Position numbers and translations under genes: made by a program. 14,287 nt of DNA. Source: Candidatus Pacearchaeota archaeon (lineage in GTDB: Archaea; Nanoarchaeota; Nanoarchaeia; Pacearchaeales; GW2011-AR1). Each line of letters starts with the position of its first letter. Position 1 is the first letter of the stretch. The DNA lies in assembly GCA_002690445.1 (NCBI GenBank), contig NZER01000394.1:1-14287 (forward strand), written 5' to 3'. The notes beneath the pieces are model-generated. The model saw only the letters and a program-made list of their open reading frames with translations, ran no database searches and was not told the origin of the DNA. Shown here one piece after another: positions 4,992 to 11,449 of this stretch.

Positions 4992-5229
4992 AGCAGCACA
5001 GCCCGTGGACGACGGCATGCCTGACATCGAGACACTCACCGTCGAAGAGTGCAGCGCCCACTTGAATGAACTGCGTACGAAACTCCTCGAAGATGAGAAC
5101 TCCGTCAGCGAGGCCGAGTCTCGGTTCGCCATCCGTTGCATGAGGAAGATACGCGTCACCGCGACCTTGAAGAAGGGCTCGCCTGCGGCGAAGGCAGCGG
5201 TCGTGGCTACGCCACTGAGCGATTTCTAG
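4963..5229 (+). CDS. Unknown protein with VVATPLSDF C-terminal tail
   Basis: 88 aa, not recognised. ATG 4963 follows AAGGAAGAGGA inside the end of the RHH gene. The first 45 residues are acidic (MSESETTAIEAAQPVDDGMPDIE) and helical (CSAHLNELRTKLLEDENSV); the last part is basic and ends in KAAVVATPLSDF. The same peptide, with Ala for Asp, ends the first gene of the other operon (615-1007), and the underlying DNA is also similar there, whereas the rest of the two proteins shows no likeness. The tail could be a docking peptide for a common partner. The stop overlaps the GTG start of the next gene as TAGTG. Confidence 0.82.
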   Translation: MSESETTAIEAAQPVDDGMPDIETLTVEECSAHLNELRTKLLEDENSVSEAESRFAIRCMRKIRVTATLKKGSPAAKAAVVATPLSDF

Positions 5230-5486
5230 TGCCAAGCACACTCGCTCTCTCCGCATACTCCGACGAACACAAGGCGCTGTTCATGCAAGCCTTGCGCGGA
5301 CCTGTCACCGTCGAGTGTGTCTCGCATCAGGCTGCCCGGCGCCTTCGTTTCCAGCTCTACGCACTCCGTTCAGCCGCATTGATCGAGCTTGAGCAAGCCG
5401 GCAAGCTAGGCATTGTCGCGCCGCTCGCTCGCATGAGGATCAGCGACAACGCACTGACGATTAGCTATGAAAGGGTAGCAGCATGA
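5229..5486 (+). CDS. Hypothetical basic protein (GTG start)
   Basis: 85 aa, not recognised. I chose GTG 5229, which overlaps the preceding stop (TAGTG); the only upstream in-frame ATG (5136) would overlap the previous gene by about 90 bases and add an implausible lead. No strong ribosome binding site is visible, consistent with coupling. The core GPVTVECVSHQAARRLRFQLYALRSAAL suggests a strand followed by a basic helix; the LRxxLYxLR pattern is loosely like the helix in the gene at 4353 (ALRHRLHKLR). The protein might bind nucleic acid, but nothing shows it. The stop overlaps the nuclease start as ATGA. Confidence 0.75.
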   Translation: MPSTLALSAYSDEHKALFMQALRGPVTVECVSHQAARRLRFQLYALRSAALIELEQAGKLGIVAPLARMRISDNALTISYERVAA

Positions 5487-6454
5487 ACACCGACGCACCC
5501 CCTGTAACCTTCCCAGAAGTGGTGGACTCCACCATCATGTCCTGCGTGGACGAGTGCGAGACCAAGGCGTATCTCGAATTCATGCGCAGGTTCGCCAAGT
5601 CCACAAAGCCAATCGCCCTTCACGCAGGCGGCGCGTTCGCCCACGGGGTCGAAGCAATCAGGCGCAATCTCCATGTCAAGGGCATGGACGTAGACGCTGC
5701 GCTGCTCGACGGCTACAAACAGTTCTCTCTCTACTGGGGACCGGACGACATACCGATGGACCACAAGGATCCACGTTGCTACGTCAACGTCCTTGCTGGT
5801 TTGTTCGACTACTTCCTTTCCGAGTACCCACCTGCCACCGACCGATGGAAGCCATACATCGGCGAAGGTGGAAAGCCTGCCATCGAGTATACCTTCGCAC
5901 TACCAATGGAGGTCAACCATCCAACTACTGGCAACCCCATCATCTACGGTGGACGCCTTGACCAGCTCGCTACCGACGAGGTGCTGCTGGCAGTCATGGA
6001 CGAGAAGACCACGAAATCCCTTGGCACGACATGGGCCAACCAGTGGGCATTGCGCGGCCAGTTCATAGGCTATGTCTATGCGCTGCAATGCCACGGCTTC
6101 GATATTGACACAGCCATCATTCGTGGGGTGGCGATCCAAAAGACCCAGATCAAACATCTTCAGGTGATCGAACACTACTCCGACGAGAAGATCGAGCGCT
6201 GGTGGAAGGACATTCACACCAAGCTTCGTCACATCATTTCCAAGTACGAACAATACATGGATACGCTGGACGAAGACACTTTCACCCACTCATGGGGTAC
6301 AGCTTGCTCCAACTATGGCGGGTGTGGAATGGCAGAGATCTGCGACAGCGATGAGCCTTGGAAATGGTACAGTAATTTCGTCACCCGGACTTGGAACCCA
6401 TTGCAGAAGAACCCAGTCGCGGAACGGGAATACAAACTGGAGATTGCAGCATGA
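5483..6454 (+). CDS. PD-(D/E)XK exonuclease, Cas4/AddB/RecB-like with probable Fe-S cluster
   Basis: 323 aa. Motifs in order: an N-terminal Cys (C21 or C25, SCVDEC); LHAGGAFAHGVEA with H54 and E57; GGRLD with D160; VMDEKTT with D173 and K175; QFIGY with Q193 and Y197; and three C-terminal cysteines C275, C281 and C287. This is the RecB-family nuclease core (H, D, D-x-K, Q-x3-Y) plus the one-plus-three cysteine arrangement that holds a 4Fe-4S cluster in Cas4 and AddB (family knowledge). It would degrade DNA ends to expose single strands for recombination. The start ATG 5483 follows AAAGGG and overlaps the previous stop. With the Sak4-like ATPase and SSB downstream it forms a recombination set. 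It is not a CRISPR Cas4 by context: no array or other cas genes. Confidence 0.9.
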   Translation: MNTDAPPVTFPEVVDSTIMSCVDECETKAYLEFMRRFAKSTKPIALHAGGAFAHGVEAIRRNLHVKGMDVDAALLDGYKQFSLYWGPDDIPMDHKDPRCYVNVLAGLFDYFLSEYPPATDRWKPYIGEGGKPAIEYTFALPMEVNHPTTGNPIIYGGRLDQLATDEVLLAVMDEKTTKSLGTTWANQWALRGQFIGYVYALQCHGFDIDTAIIRGVAIQKTQIKHLQVIEHYSDEKIERWWKDIHTKLRHIISKYEQYMDTLDEDTFTHSWGTACSNYGGCGMAEICDSDEPWKWYSNFVTRTWNPLQKNPVAEREYKLEIAA

Positions 6455-6693
6455 GCTACGGAAGGTTTAAGACCAAGAGAGACGCTGAAGGACAGTTCAA
6501 ACTTTGGAGGGTCTCACGCACCGGTAAGCGAAGTGAACCCTGGTGTCGCGAGGCGATTGACTGGGTACGGGTCAATTTGGTGCTGGTTGAGCTGTGCAAT
6601 ATGTTTGGTCAACTGACACGTCGCAGTCGCCACATGGCTCTCTTGGTGCACGTCCATTCTGCCGCAGCTCTGGTTCGAGGAGAGATGCGATGA
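6451..6693 (+). CDS. Hypothetical basic protein
   Basis: 80 aa, not recognised. ATG 6451 overlaps the nuclease stop (ATGA), and its own stop overlaps the next start the same way. The first 35 residues are basic and polar (MSYGRFKTKRDAEGQFKLWRV); the rest contains hydrophobic, helix-like stretches (VRVNLVLVELC, HMALLVHVHSAAAL) that are too broken by charge for a clear membrane helix. The tight coupling to the nuclease suggests co-expression rather than a known partnership. Confidence 0.6.
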   Translation: MSYGRFKTKRDAEGQFKLWRVSRTGKRSEPWCREAIDWVRVNLVLVELCNMFGQLTRRSRHMALLVHVHSAAALVRGEMR

Positions 6694-6914
6694 GTGACTT
6701 CCTATCCCTTCGCGCTGCCGCAAAGGATGGCAGTAGCACTGAGGATGTGACCGTCAATACCAAGTACATCGTCGCCCTCAGCCCTGACGAGATACTCGGG
6801 TTCACCCAGGTTCTGCTTGCCAGCGGCGCGACCATCCGTGCCAAGCTACCCTATAACAAACTATGCGAGAAAATGAAATGCGATACCGAGCTGCTCCCAC
6901 GCGCCACTGGTTGA
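6690..6914 (+). CDS. Hypothetical protein
   Basis: 74 aa, not recognised. ATG 6690 overlaps the preceding stop (ATGA), with GAGGAGAG (6676-6683) as a good ribosome binding site; an earlier in-frame ATG at 6594 would lie deep inside the upstream gene. The sequence has a polar N-terminus, a strand-like VTVNTKYIVALSP, and a helix FTQVLLASGATIRAKL. Two cysteines (LCEKMKC) lie five apart near the C-terminus. No known family. Confidence 0.7.
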   Translation: MSDFLSLRAAAKDGSSTEDVTVNTKYIVALSPDEILGFTQVLLASGATIRAKLPYNKLCEKMKCDTELLPRATG

Positions 6915-7000
6915 AGGTTCTCGGCGCGTTCATAATGTTTGCAGCCTGTTGCGCTGTAGTTTACTTCTGGGTCATAATCATATGGGCCAGCTATCAATAG
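6911..7000 (+). CDS. Possible 29-residue single-pass membrane microprotein
   Basis: A short frame starts at TTG 6911, overlapping the stop of the previous gene as TTGA, and ends at TAG 6998-7000, whose last bases join the AGGAGGG site of the next gene. The product would be almost wholly hydrophobic (KVLGAFIMFAACCAVVYFW, then VIIIWASYQ), a single membrane helix with a short positive start. An internal ATG at 6935 would give 21 residues. The close fit between neighbours, with no bases wasted, argues that it is translated; the lack of a strong ribosome binding site argues against. If real it might be a holin-like or membrane-targeting peptide; no homology is claimed. Confidence 0.5.
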   Translation: MKVLGAFIMFAACCAVVYFWVIIIWASYQ

Positions 7001-7009
7001 GAGGGCACC

Positions 7010-7249
7010 ATGCCCAAGAAGCCTACAAAGAAGAAAGCTGCGAAGAAGCCACCGGCGAAGCGTAAAGGCTGTTGGCTCGTCGTCAAGCAGAACCCACAGA
7101 TCGACGGGTTCCAGGAGCTTGAACTCGCCATGCGTGAGGCGAAGGCGCGCTGGACCGTGGCCGAGCCGACGTTCCTCGTCCATATCGACGAGGCGCATGA
7201 CATTGACCTCGACTCGGCGCTGACCGCTACCGAGGTCAAGCTGGGCTGA
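7010..7249 (+). CDS. Hypothetical protein with Lys/Pro/Ala-rich N-terminus
   Basis: 79 aa. ATG 7010 has a strong ribosome binding site AGGAGGG (6999-7005). Residues 2-19 are a histone-H1-like basic run (KKPTKKKAAKKPPAKRK), a common non-specific DNA- or RNA-binding tail in phage proteins; the remaining 60 residues form a small, mostly acidic alpha/beta domain (GCWLVVKQNP, LELAMREAKARW, TFLVHIDEAHDIDL). The family is not recognised. A structured, GC-rich non-coding segment follows. Confidence 0.8.
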   Translation: MPKKPTKKKAAKKPPAKRKGCWLVVKQNPQIDGFQELELAMREAKARWTVAEPTFLVHIDEAHDIDLDSALTATEVKLG

Positions 7250-7257
7250 AGCAATCA

Positions 7258-7305
7258 GCGGGGTGCCAAAGCGGGCACAGGTAACTCAACCGTGGCGGCC
7301 CCCGC
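7258..7305 (+). promoter_or_regulatory. Structured GC-rich leader upstream of the gene at 7327
   Basis: Between the stop at 7249 and ATG 7327 the RNA can fold into nested elements: an outer stem GCGGGG (7258-7263) with CCCCGC (7300-7305), an inner hairpin GTGCC (7263-7267) with GGCAC (7274-7278), and a small GGT/ACC hairpin (7280-7291), resembling a three-way junction. One base is shared by the outer and inner stems, so they would adjust by a base pair. No T-tract follows, so it is not a terminator. It could be an mRNA processing site or a regulatory leader; it matches no riboswitch class I know. Confidence 0.45.
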
Positions 7306-7326
7306 AACTTCTCAAGGACAAAGACC

Positions 7327-7719
7327 ATGACAGACGCACTTGACTTCGCGAAACAGTTGCGCAAGCTCGCAGACCTTTACGAGCAGAACCCTACCTTTCC
7401 TGTCCCAATCGACGCAGTACTCAACGTACCTGTCGACGCACACACACTGAGGGAAGTGGCGAAGGCGGCACCTTCCTTCAAGAAGAACGTGGTTAACGAC
7501 TACTTCGTTCTTCGTTACGACTACGCACCTCTACAACTTGACTTCTACACGAACCGCAAGGAGGTGTGCACAGCGCGCGTGGTTGGGACGAAGCTCGTCA
7601 CGCGACAAATCGCTGTCGAGACCCGAGAGGAAACACACGAGGAGGATGTCCTTGAGTGGGACTGCCCGCCGCTCCTTCAGGGAGGAAAGCACAACCACGA
7701 CAACGACTTGGTGGGATGA
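7327..7719 (+). CDS. Hypothetical protein
   Basis: 130 aa, not recognised. ATG 7327 follows AAGGA (7314-7318) after the structured leader. The N-terminal third is helical (FAKQLRKLADLYEQNP), with a centre of beta-like segments (YFVLRYDYAPLQLDFYT, CTARVVGTKLVT) and an acidic then His/Asn-rich tail. The pattern of an N-terminal helix with L-x-x-LADLYE and PVPID resembles small proteins seen in actinobacterial and phage genomes, but I cannot name a family. The stop overlaps the next start (ATGATGA). Confidence 0.75.
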   Translation: MTDALDFAKQLRKLADLYEQNPTFPVPIDAVLNVPVDAHTLREVAKAAPSFKKNVVNDYFVLRYDYAPLQLDFYTNRKEVCTARVVGTKLVTRQIAVETREETHEEDVLEWDCPPLLQGGKHNHDNDLVG

Positions 7720-7940
7720 TGACCCACCCCCGGCTGGAAGCCTCGCGCGAAAAGCTCGTCTCCTCCCTGGCGAGCGATGTAGACCTTCTTCTATCCAACG
7801 CCTTCGCCGCAGGTCGCCGTGAGGGCCTTGATGAAGCAGAACGTCTGCTGCGCGAGGCTTCCTCCAATAACATTACACTGCCAGTAGAGGTGCGTAAGAT
7901 ATTCAGTAATGCAGCCGACCAACTGGCGCGACTGAATTAA
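7716..7940 (+). CDS. Hypothetical helical protein
   Basis: 74 aa (73 from the second ATG at 7719), not recognised. The start region ATGATGA overlaps the stop of the previous gene; no strong ribosome binding site is nearby, so coupled translation is likely. The product is almost entirely helical: SREKLVSSLASDVDLLLSNA, then GRREGLDEAERLLREAS and a final helix. The GRREGLDEAERLL segment is the kind of amphipathic helix common in small phage proteins of unknown function. No motif found. Confidence 0.7.
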   Translation: MMTHPRLEASREKLVSSLASDVDLLLSNAFAAGRREGLDEAERLLREASSNNITLPVEVRKIFSNAADQLARLN

Positions 7941-7944
7941 TCTC

Positions 7945-8265
7945 ATGGCACACGCACACTGCATTTGCTACGTTCTTTCTCACCTGACCATCGCAGTCGA
8001 GCGTGTGGATACCGTGGCGCACTTACTACGCAGCGAGGTCTATGTCTGCGACGTATGCGGGCATCCTTGGGGAGGCATACTTCACGTCTGTGAAGAGGAC
8101 GATGAGTGCCACCGTCGCTTCGCTGCTGTCACAAAGACTTGCTCACTCCACGGCGGCGGTTCGTTTCTCAAGCCGCACGAATGGATACACGAGGCCGACT
8201 CGATCTTAGATGAAATCCCGAAGGAACTTATCCTTCATGAACTGAGAGTATGGAACCATGCCTGA
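7945..8265 (+). CDS. Cysteine/histidine-rich small protein, possibly zinc-binding
   Basis: 106 aa. ATG 7945 is four bases after the previous stop and has only a weak ribosome binding site. Cysteines occur at residues 6, 8, 35, 38, 49, 55 and 66, with CDVCGHPW (35-42) resembling half of a zinc knuckle and several histidines nearby. The centre is otherwise acidic (CEEDDEC), and the C-terminus is helical. It overlaps the next gene, the Sak4-like ATPase, by eight bases. No family recognised; metal binding is an inference from the cysteine spacing. Confidence 0.7.
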   Translation: MAHAHCICYVLSHLTIAVERVDTVAHLLRSEVYVCDVCGHPWGGILHVCEEDDECHRRFAAVTKTCSLHGGGSFLKPHEWIHEADSILDEIPKELILHELRVWNHA

Positions 8266-9151
8266 CGCACCAGCTGCTCCGCCCACAACTGACTCAACCT
8301 TCGACCCACTCAAAGGATCATCTACCTTGGTCCTGGGTGGCGTCGGAACGGGTAAGACTTACTCCCTGACCACCCTAATGGAGGCCGGCCTGGAACTGTT
8401 TGTCCAGATCACTGATCCGGGTGGGGAGGAGTCTTTACTCGATGCGGTGTCCGACAAGGGGTTGGATATCAACAAGCTGCATTGGAACTACACTCCTCCC
8501 GCAATCCCCGAGTGGGATACCCTCATCCACATGGCCGACATGGTCAAGATGATGGGATACAAAGACCTCGGCGAGATCAAGCAGGGCATCAACAAGGACA
8601 AGTACCAGCAATACTGGGCTGTCCTGCAGAACTTCAAGAACTTCCACTGCCAGCGCACCGGCGAGGACTTCGGTCCAGTCGATTTCTTCACGCCCGATCG
8701 AGCACTCGCAGTCGATACCCTCACCGGCATCAACCAGATGGCGCTTGATATGGTTGTCGGTGCCAAACCTACAGCCCACGTCGGCGAATACGGCGTTGGT
8801 ATGAAGGCTGAGGAAATGCTCCTCATGAAGCTCACCGGCGCCTGCAAATGCTTCCTCGTCGTGAACGGCCACACTGACCGTGGCGTGGACGAGGTTGAGC
8901 AAAAGACCAAGACCCGTATCGAAGCGCTGGGCAATAAACTTGCCCCGAAAATCCCGCGAACCTTCAGCGACGTCGTCCTCGCCTACCGTGAAGGCTCGCA
9001 GTTCTTCTGGTCGACAACAGCTACGAACGTCGACCTGAAGCGGCGCGCCCTTCCGCTAGCGGAGAAGATCACCCCCGACTATGGGCAGATCGTCGAAGCA
9101 TGGAAGAAGCGCGTTAAAACCGCCCAAGCCACTGCGTCTAAGAAGGCTTAG
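8258..9151 (+). CDS. Sak4-like (AAA_24) recombination ATPase
   Basis: 297 aa. The Walker A motif GGVGTGKT (residues 27-34) follows a short leader and a strand STLVL; a Walker B-like strand ALAVDTLTG with D153 lies about 120 residues later. A further strand, CKCFLVVNGHTD, and a final TTATNVDLKRRALPL segment fit the P-loop fold of phage AAA_24 proteins. Members called Sak4 are RecA-like core ATPases that assist single-strand annealing in phage recombination and are usually encoded beside an SSB, as here (family knowledge). A generic phage NTP-binding protein is the alternative. ATG 8258 overlaps the previous gene by eight bases. The next gene starts 34 bases on. Confidence 0.82.
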   Translation: MPDAPAAPPTTDSTFDPLKGSSTLVLGGVGTGKTYSLTTLMEAGLELFVQITDPGGEESLLDAVSDKGLDINKLHWNYTPPAIPEWDTLIHMADMVKMMGYKDLGEIKQGINKDKYQQYWAVLQNFKNFHCQRTGEDFGPVDFFTPDRALAVDTLTGINQMALDMVVGAKPTAHVGEYGVGMKAEEMLLMKLTGACKCFLVVNGHTDRGVDEVEQKTKTRIEALGNKLAPKIPRTFSDVVLAYREGSQFFWSTTATNVDLKRRALPLAEKITPDYGQIVEAWKKRVKTAQATASKKA

Positions 9152-9184
9152 GCATTCATCCACCTTGCAAGGAGTAACTCTACC

Positions 9185-9646
9185 ATGTCAGATTCAGTCT
9201 CTGCCTTCGATGCCGATAACTTCATGGACCGGGAGACAAGCGAGGTATTCGAAACTCGCATGACTCCGATCCCCGCCCGCGATTACCCCGCTGCCATGAT
9301 CGACAAGATCGAGATCAGGCAGGATGGGGAGTGGACCATCGCGGACGTCAGCTGGCACATCCTCGACGATGCGCTGGCTACCGAACTGGACATGGAGAGG
9401 GTGATCGCAAGACAGTCGATCTTCCTCGACGTCGAGCCTGACGGCTCCATGCAGTACGGCAAGAACAAGAACACCGGACTTGGGAACCTGCGCGAGATCT
9501 TCGGGCAGAACAACCCAGGCGAGCCGTGGAGTCCGCGGCGCCTCGTTGGTCAGGGTCCTGCGATGATCACGGTGAAGCACAAGCCGTCGAAGAAGGATCC
9601 GAACGACACGTTTGCCAACGTGACGAAGGTTGCTCGCGCGGCCTAG
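9185..9646 (+). CDS. Probable single-stranded DNA-binding protein
   Basis: 153 aa. ATG 9185 follows AAGGAG (9169-9174). The protein has the look of phage OB-fold SSB-like proteins found next to Sak4 ATPases: an acidic N-terminus, strands EWTIADVSWHIL and QSIFLDVEPDGSM, then a KNKNTGLGNLREIFGQ segment, and a final strand pair GPAMITVKHKPSKKDPNDTFANVTKVARA. It would coat single strands made by the nuclease and helicase. The sequence does not end in the acidic-Phe tip of bacterial SSBs. The call rests on gene context and overall pattern, so the function is moderately sure and the family name is not given. A small hairpin spans the stop codon. Confidence 0.65.
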   Translation: MSDSVSAFDADNFMDRETSEVFETRMTPIPARDYPAAMIDKIEIRQDGEWTIADVSWHILDDALATELDMERVIARQSIFLDVEPDGSMQYGKNKNTGLGNLREIFGQNNPGEPWSPRRLVGQGPAMITVKHKPSKKDPNDTFANVTKVARAA

Positions 9647-9656
9647 CTTCGCGAGC
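9632..9656 (+). promoter_or_regulatory. Hairpin enclosing the stop codon of the SSB-like gene
   Basis: GCTCGCG (9632-9638) pairs perfectly with CGCGAGC (9650-9656), leaving an 11-nt loop that contains the TAG stop (9644-9646). No T-tract follows. Terminating ribosomes would melt it, so it may mark the 3' end of the message once ribosomes clear, or be incidental to the GC-rich sequence. Confidence 0.45.
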
Positions 9657-9721
9657 GATCTAGCCTAGAGGCTCTCCCCTTTCCGGCTGCCGTGCGTCAG
9701 CCTTAGGGTTGAGGACCTCGG

Positions 9722-9779
9722 AGAGAGGGGAAGGACCTGGGTTTCTACTGGTCTTACCTGGGAACTTCCCCTCTCTTTT
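9722..9779 (+). terminator. Terminator or attenuator upstream of the helicase gene
   Basis: AGAGAGGGGAAG (9722-9733) pairs with CTTCCCCTCTCT (9765-9776), a 12-bp stem followed by TTT and then CTTT, a U-rich tract. The 31-nt loop can form its own extra pairs (GACC 9734-9737 with GGTC 9750-9753). The stem ends about ten bases before the AAAGGA ribosome binding site of the helicase. No promoter was found between it and ATG 9801, so RNA polymerase must read through to express the helicase, methyltransferase and polymerase: a partial terminator or attenuator is implied. Confidence 0.75.
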
Positions 9780-9800
9780 CTTTCATAAAGGACCAGAACC

Positions 9801-11111
9801 ATGACTGACATTGAACAATTCAAGGCTGATCTTTCACACGAGCAACCACGCCAGAGGCCCGTCATGCCAAGCAAGCCTGTCGAGGCTCCAAGCGTCGAGC
9901 TCTTTCCTGAACAGCAGGAAGCGAAGGACCGTTTCCAAGATTGGTTCGACGACCGCACTTCTACCAATCCAATCTTCCGCATCTTCGGATACGCCGGCAC
10001 TGGTAAGACCACGACCATTCGCTCGATCGTGAGCGATATCGAGGGCAATGTCCTCTACGGCGCCTACACCGGCAAGGCCTCCTTGGTCATGCAACACCAA
10101 GGCCTTCCCGCGAGGACTATCCACTCGCTTATATACAAGCCGATCTTCCCCGACAAGGATGTGGATAAAAGGCTACGAGGAGAGCTGGAAGCAGCGCGCA
10201 AGCAGGACGACCATGAGGAAGCGAAGGAACTGGAAGACAAGATCAAGTACAACAACTCCATTCGCTTCGAACTCAACGACGAGTCCGAGCTATTCCAGGC
10301 AGACCTACTCGTGCTTGACGAGGTCTCGATGGTCAACCAGGAGATGCTGGACGATCTTCTCTCGTTCGAGAAGCCCTTGCTTGTCCTCGGCGATCCTGGT
10401 CAGCTACCCCCTATCAAGGGCACCGGCGCGCTCACCCAGGCCAAGCCTGACATTCTCCTCGAAAAGATCCATCGTCAGGCGATGGACAATCCCATCATCA
10501 GCCTGAGCTTCTCTGCCCGCACGGGCAAGGCTATTCCTCGAGAGGAGTTCCGCTCCGACGGGCATCCCACGTCAGTGCACAAGTCCATGACAGGGCTGAC
10601 TAAGGAAGATGCCCTCGGGGCGGATCAGATCCTTTGCGGCAAGAACAAGACGCGGCGTACACTTAACCAACGCTACCGCAAGATCGCAGGGTTCGAAGGC
10701 GCGACGCCCATGCCAGGCGAGAAGCTGATCTGCCTGAAGAACAACGCAGGCGCCGGCATCTTCAACGGCATGATGTGCACAGTGGTGAGAGTGGTTGAGG
10801 AGTACGAGACCTGGATGCAGATAGAGCTGAAGACAGAGCTTGACAAAACCATCCGTTGTCCTGTCCTACGTGCTCACTTCGACGAGTACGAGCAACCCGG
10901 CCTGGTCGAGTCTCTCCACTGGTGGGACAAGCAGGACCGGGAGGAGTTCGACTTCGGCTATGCCATCACCGTGCATAAGGCGCAGGGTTCGCAGTGGGAT
11001 CATGTGATCTTCTGGGACGATCGCTTCCTCGTATGGGATAAGCCGGAGCGACGCAAATGGCTCTACACCGGCATCACGCGCGCGGTTGAGCAGCTGACGT
11101 TGCTGTCATGA
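9801..11111 (+). CDS. SF1B DNA helicase (RecD/Dda-like)
   Basis: 436 aa, the usual size for a phage Dda-type helicase. Motifs in order: a Q-like region FPEQQEAKDRF near residue 37; Walker A GYAGTGKT (63-70); motif II LDEVSM (D173, E174); motif III GDPGQLPP (197-204); the late motif GYAITVHKAQGSQWD (386-400); and motif VI WLYTGITRA with R427. Superfamily 1B helicases move 5' to 3' on single strands (family knowledge) and help replication or recombination. A charged insert between the first motifs (about 115-150) is Glu/Lys-rich and likely a coiled coil or hairpin. The gene has its own ribosome binding site AAAGGA after a terminator-like hairpin and overlaps the next gene as ATGA. Confidence 0.93.
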   Translation: MTDIEQFKADLSHEQPRQRPVMPSKPVEAPSVELFPEQQEAKDRFQDWFDDRTSTNPIFRIFGYAGTGKTTTIRSIVSDIEGNVLYGAYTGKASLVMQHQGLPARTIHSLIYKPIFPDKDVDKRLRGELEAARKQDDHEEAKELEDKIKYNNSIRFELNDESELFQADLLVLDEVSMVNQEMLDDLLSFEKPLLVLGDPGQLPPIKGTGALTQAKPDILLEKIHRQAMDNPIISLSFSARTGKAIPREEFRSDGHPTSVHKSMTGLTKEDALGADQILCGKNKTRRTLNQRYRKIAGFEGATPMPGEKLICLKNNAGAGIFNGMMCTVVRVVEEYETWMQIELKTELDKTIRCPVLRAHFDEYEQPGLVESLHWWDKQDREEFDFGYAITVHKAQGSQWDHVIFWDDRFLVWDKPERRKWLYTGITRAVEQLTLLS

Positions 11112-11449
11112 GCGGTCGTGGCTTCCGGCGCGGCAGGATTGACCTCAAGTCAATCTCCGTTGTCGACTTCATGACGTACCTTCTTGATACAGAGACGTAT
11201 CAGTGCATCGTGGAGATCACATCCAGCAACAACATTCAGCGTGCTGCGGCGTTCTTCACCACTGGTCCTGCACTGAAGCACATGCCAAAGCCAGGCTCAT
11301 ACCCCACCCTCACACACAAGACTTCCTACACAGTACATAAGAAGCTTAACTTCGCAACAGAGAGGCGCCTCGGTGGAAAAGGAATCTTCACTTCGAATAG
11401 TCCCAACAGCGGAGATAAGAGTAAAGGATCGACAAAGAAAGACAGTTGA
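11108..11449 (+). CDS. Hypothetical protein overlapping the methyltransferase gene
   Basis: 113 aa, not recognised. ATG 11108 overlaps the helicase stop (ATGA). The N-terminus is basic (MSGRGFRRGRIDLK), followed by an alpha/beta stretch (VVDFMTYLLDTETYQCIVEI, then IQRAAAFFTTG), and the last 30 residues are Ser/Thr/Lys/Gly-rich and disordered-looking. Those last 26 codons lie inside the start of the following gene in another frame, so the tail may be shaped by that constraint. Its position between helicase and methyltransferase suggests a replication-linked role, nothing more. Confidence 0.7.
   Translation: MSGRGFRRGRIDLKSISVVDFMTYLLDTETYQCIVEITSSNNIQRAAAFFTTGPALKHMPKPGSYPTLTHKTSYTVHKKLNFATERRLGGKGIFTSNSPNSGDKSKGSTKKDS

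Noticed and set aside
5136..5228. Upstream ATG 5136 for the gene ending at 5486
   Set aside because: It would overlap the previous gene by about 90 bases with a lead unlike the rest; GTG 5229 overlaps the stop neatly.
6101..6130. TTGACA-like sequence within the nuclease gene as a promoter
   Set aside because: No -10 match at suitable spacing, and it lies in the middle of a conserved coding region.
5483..6454. CRISPR-associated Cas4
   Set aside because: The motifs fit the Cas4/AddB nuclease superfamily, but no repeats, spacers or other cas genes are present, so a phage recombination nuclease is the better reading.
8435..8934. Minus-strand frames of about 150 codons opposite the Sak4-like gene
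   Set aside because: The plus strand encodes a clear P-loop ATPase; the antisense frames have no motif or start signal.
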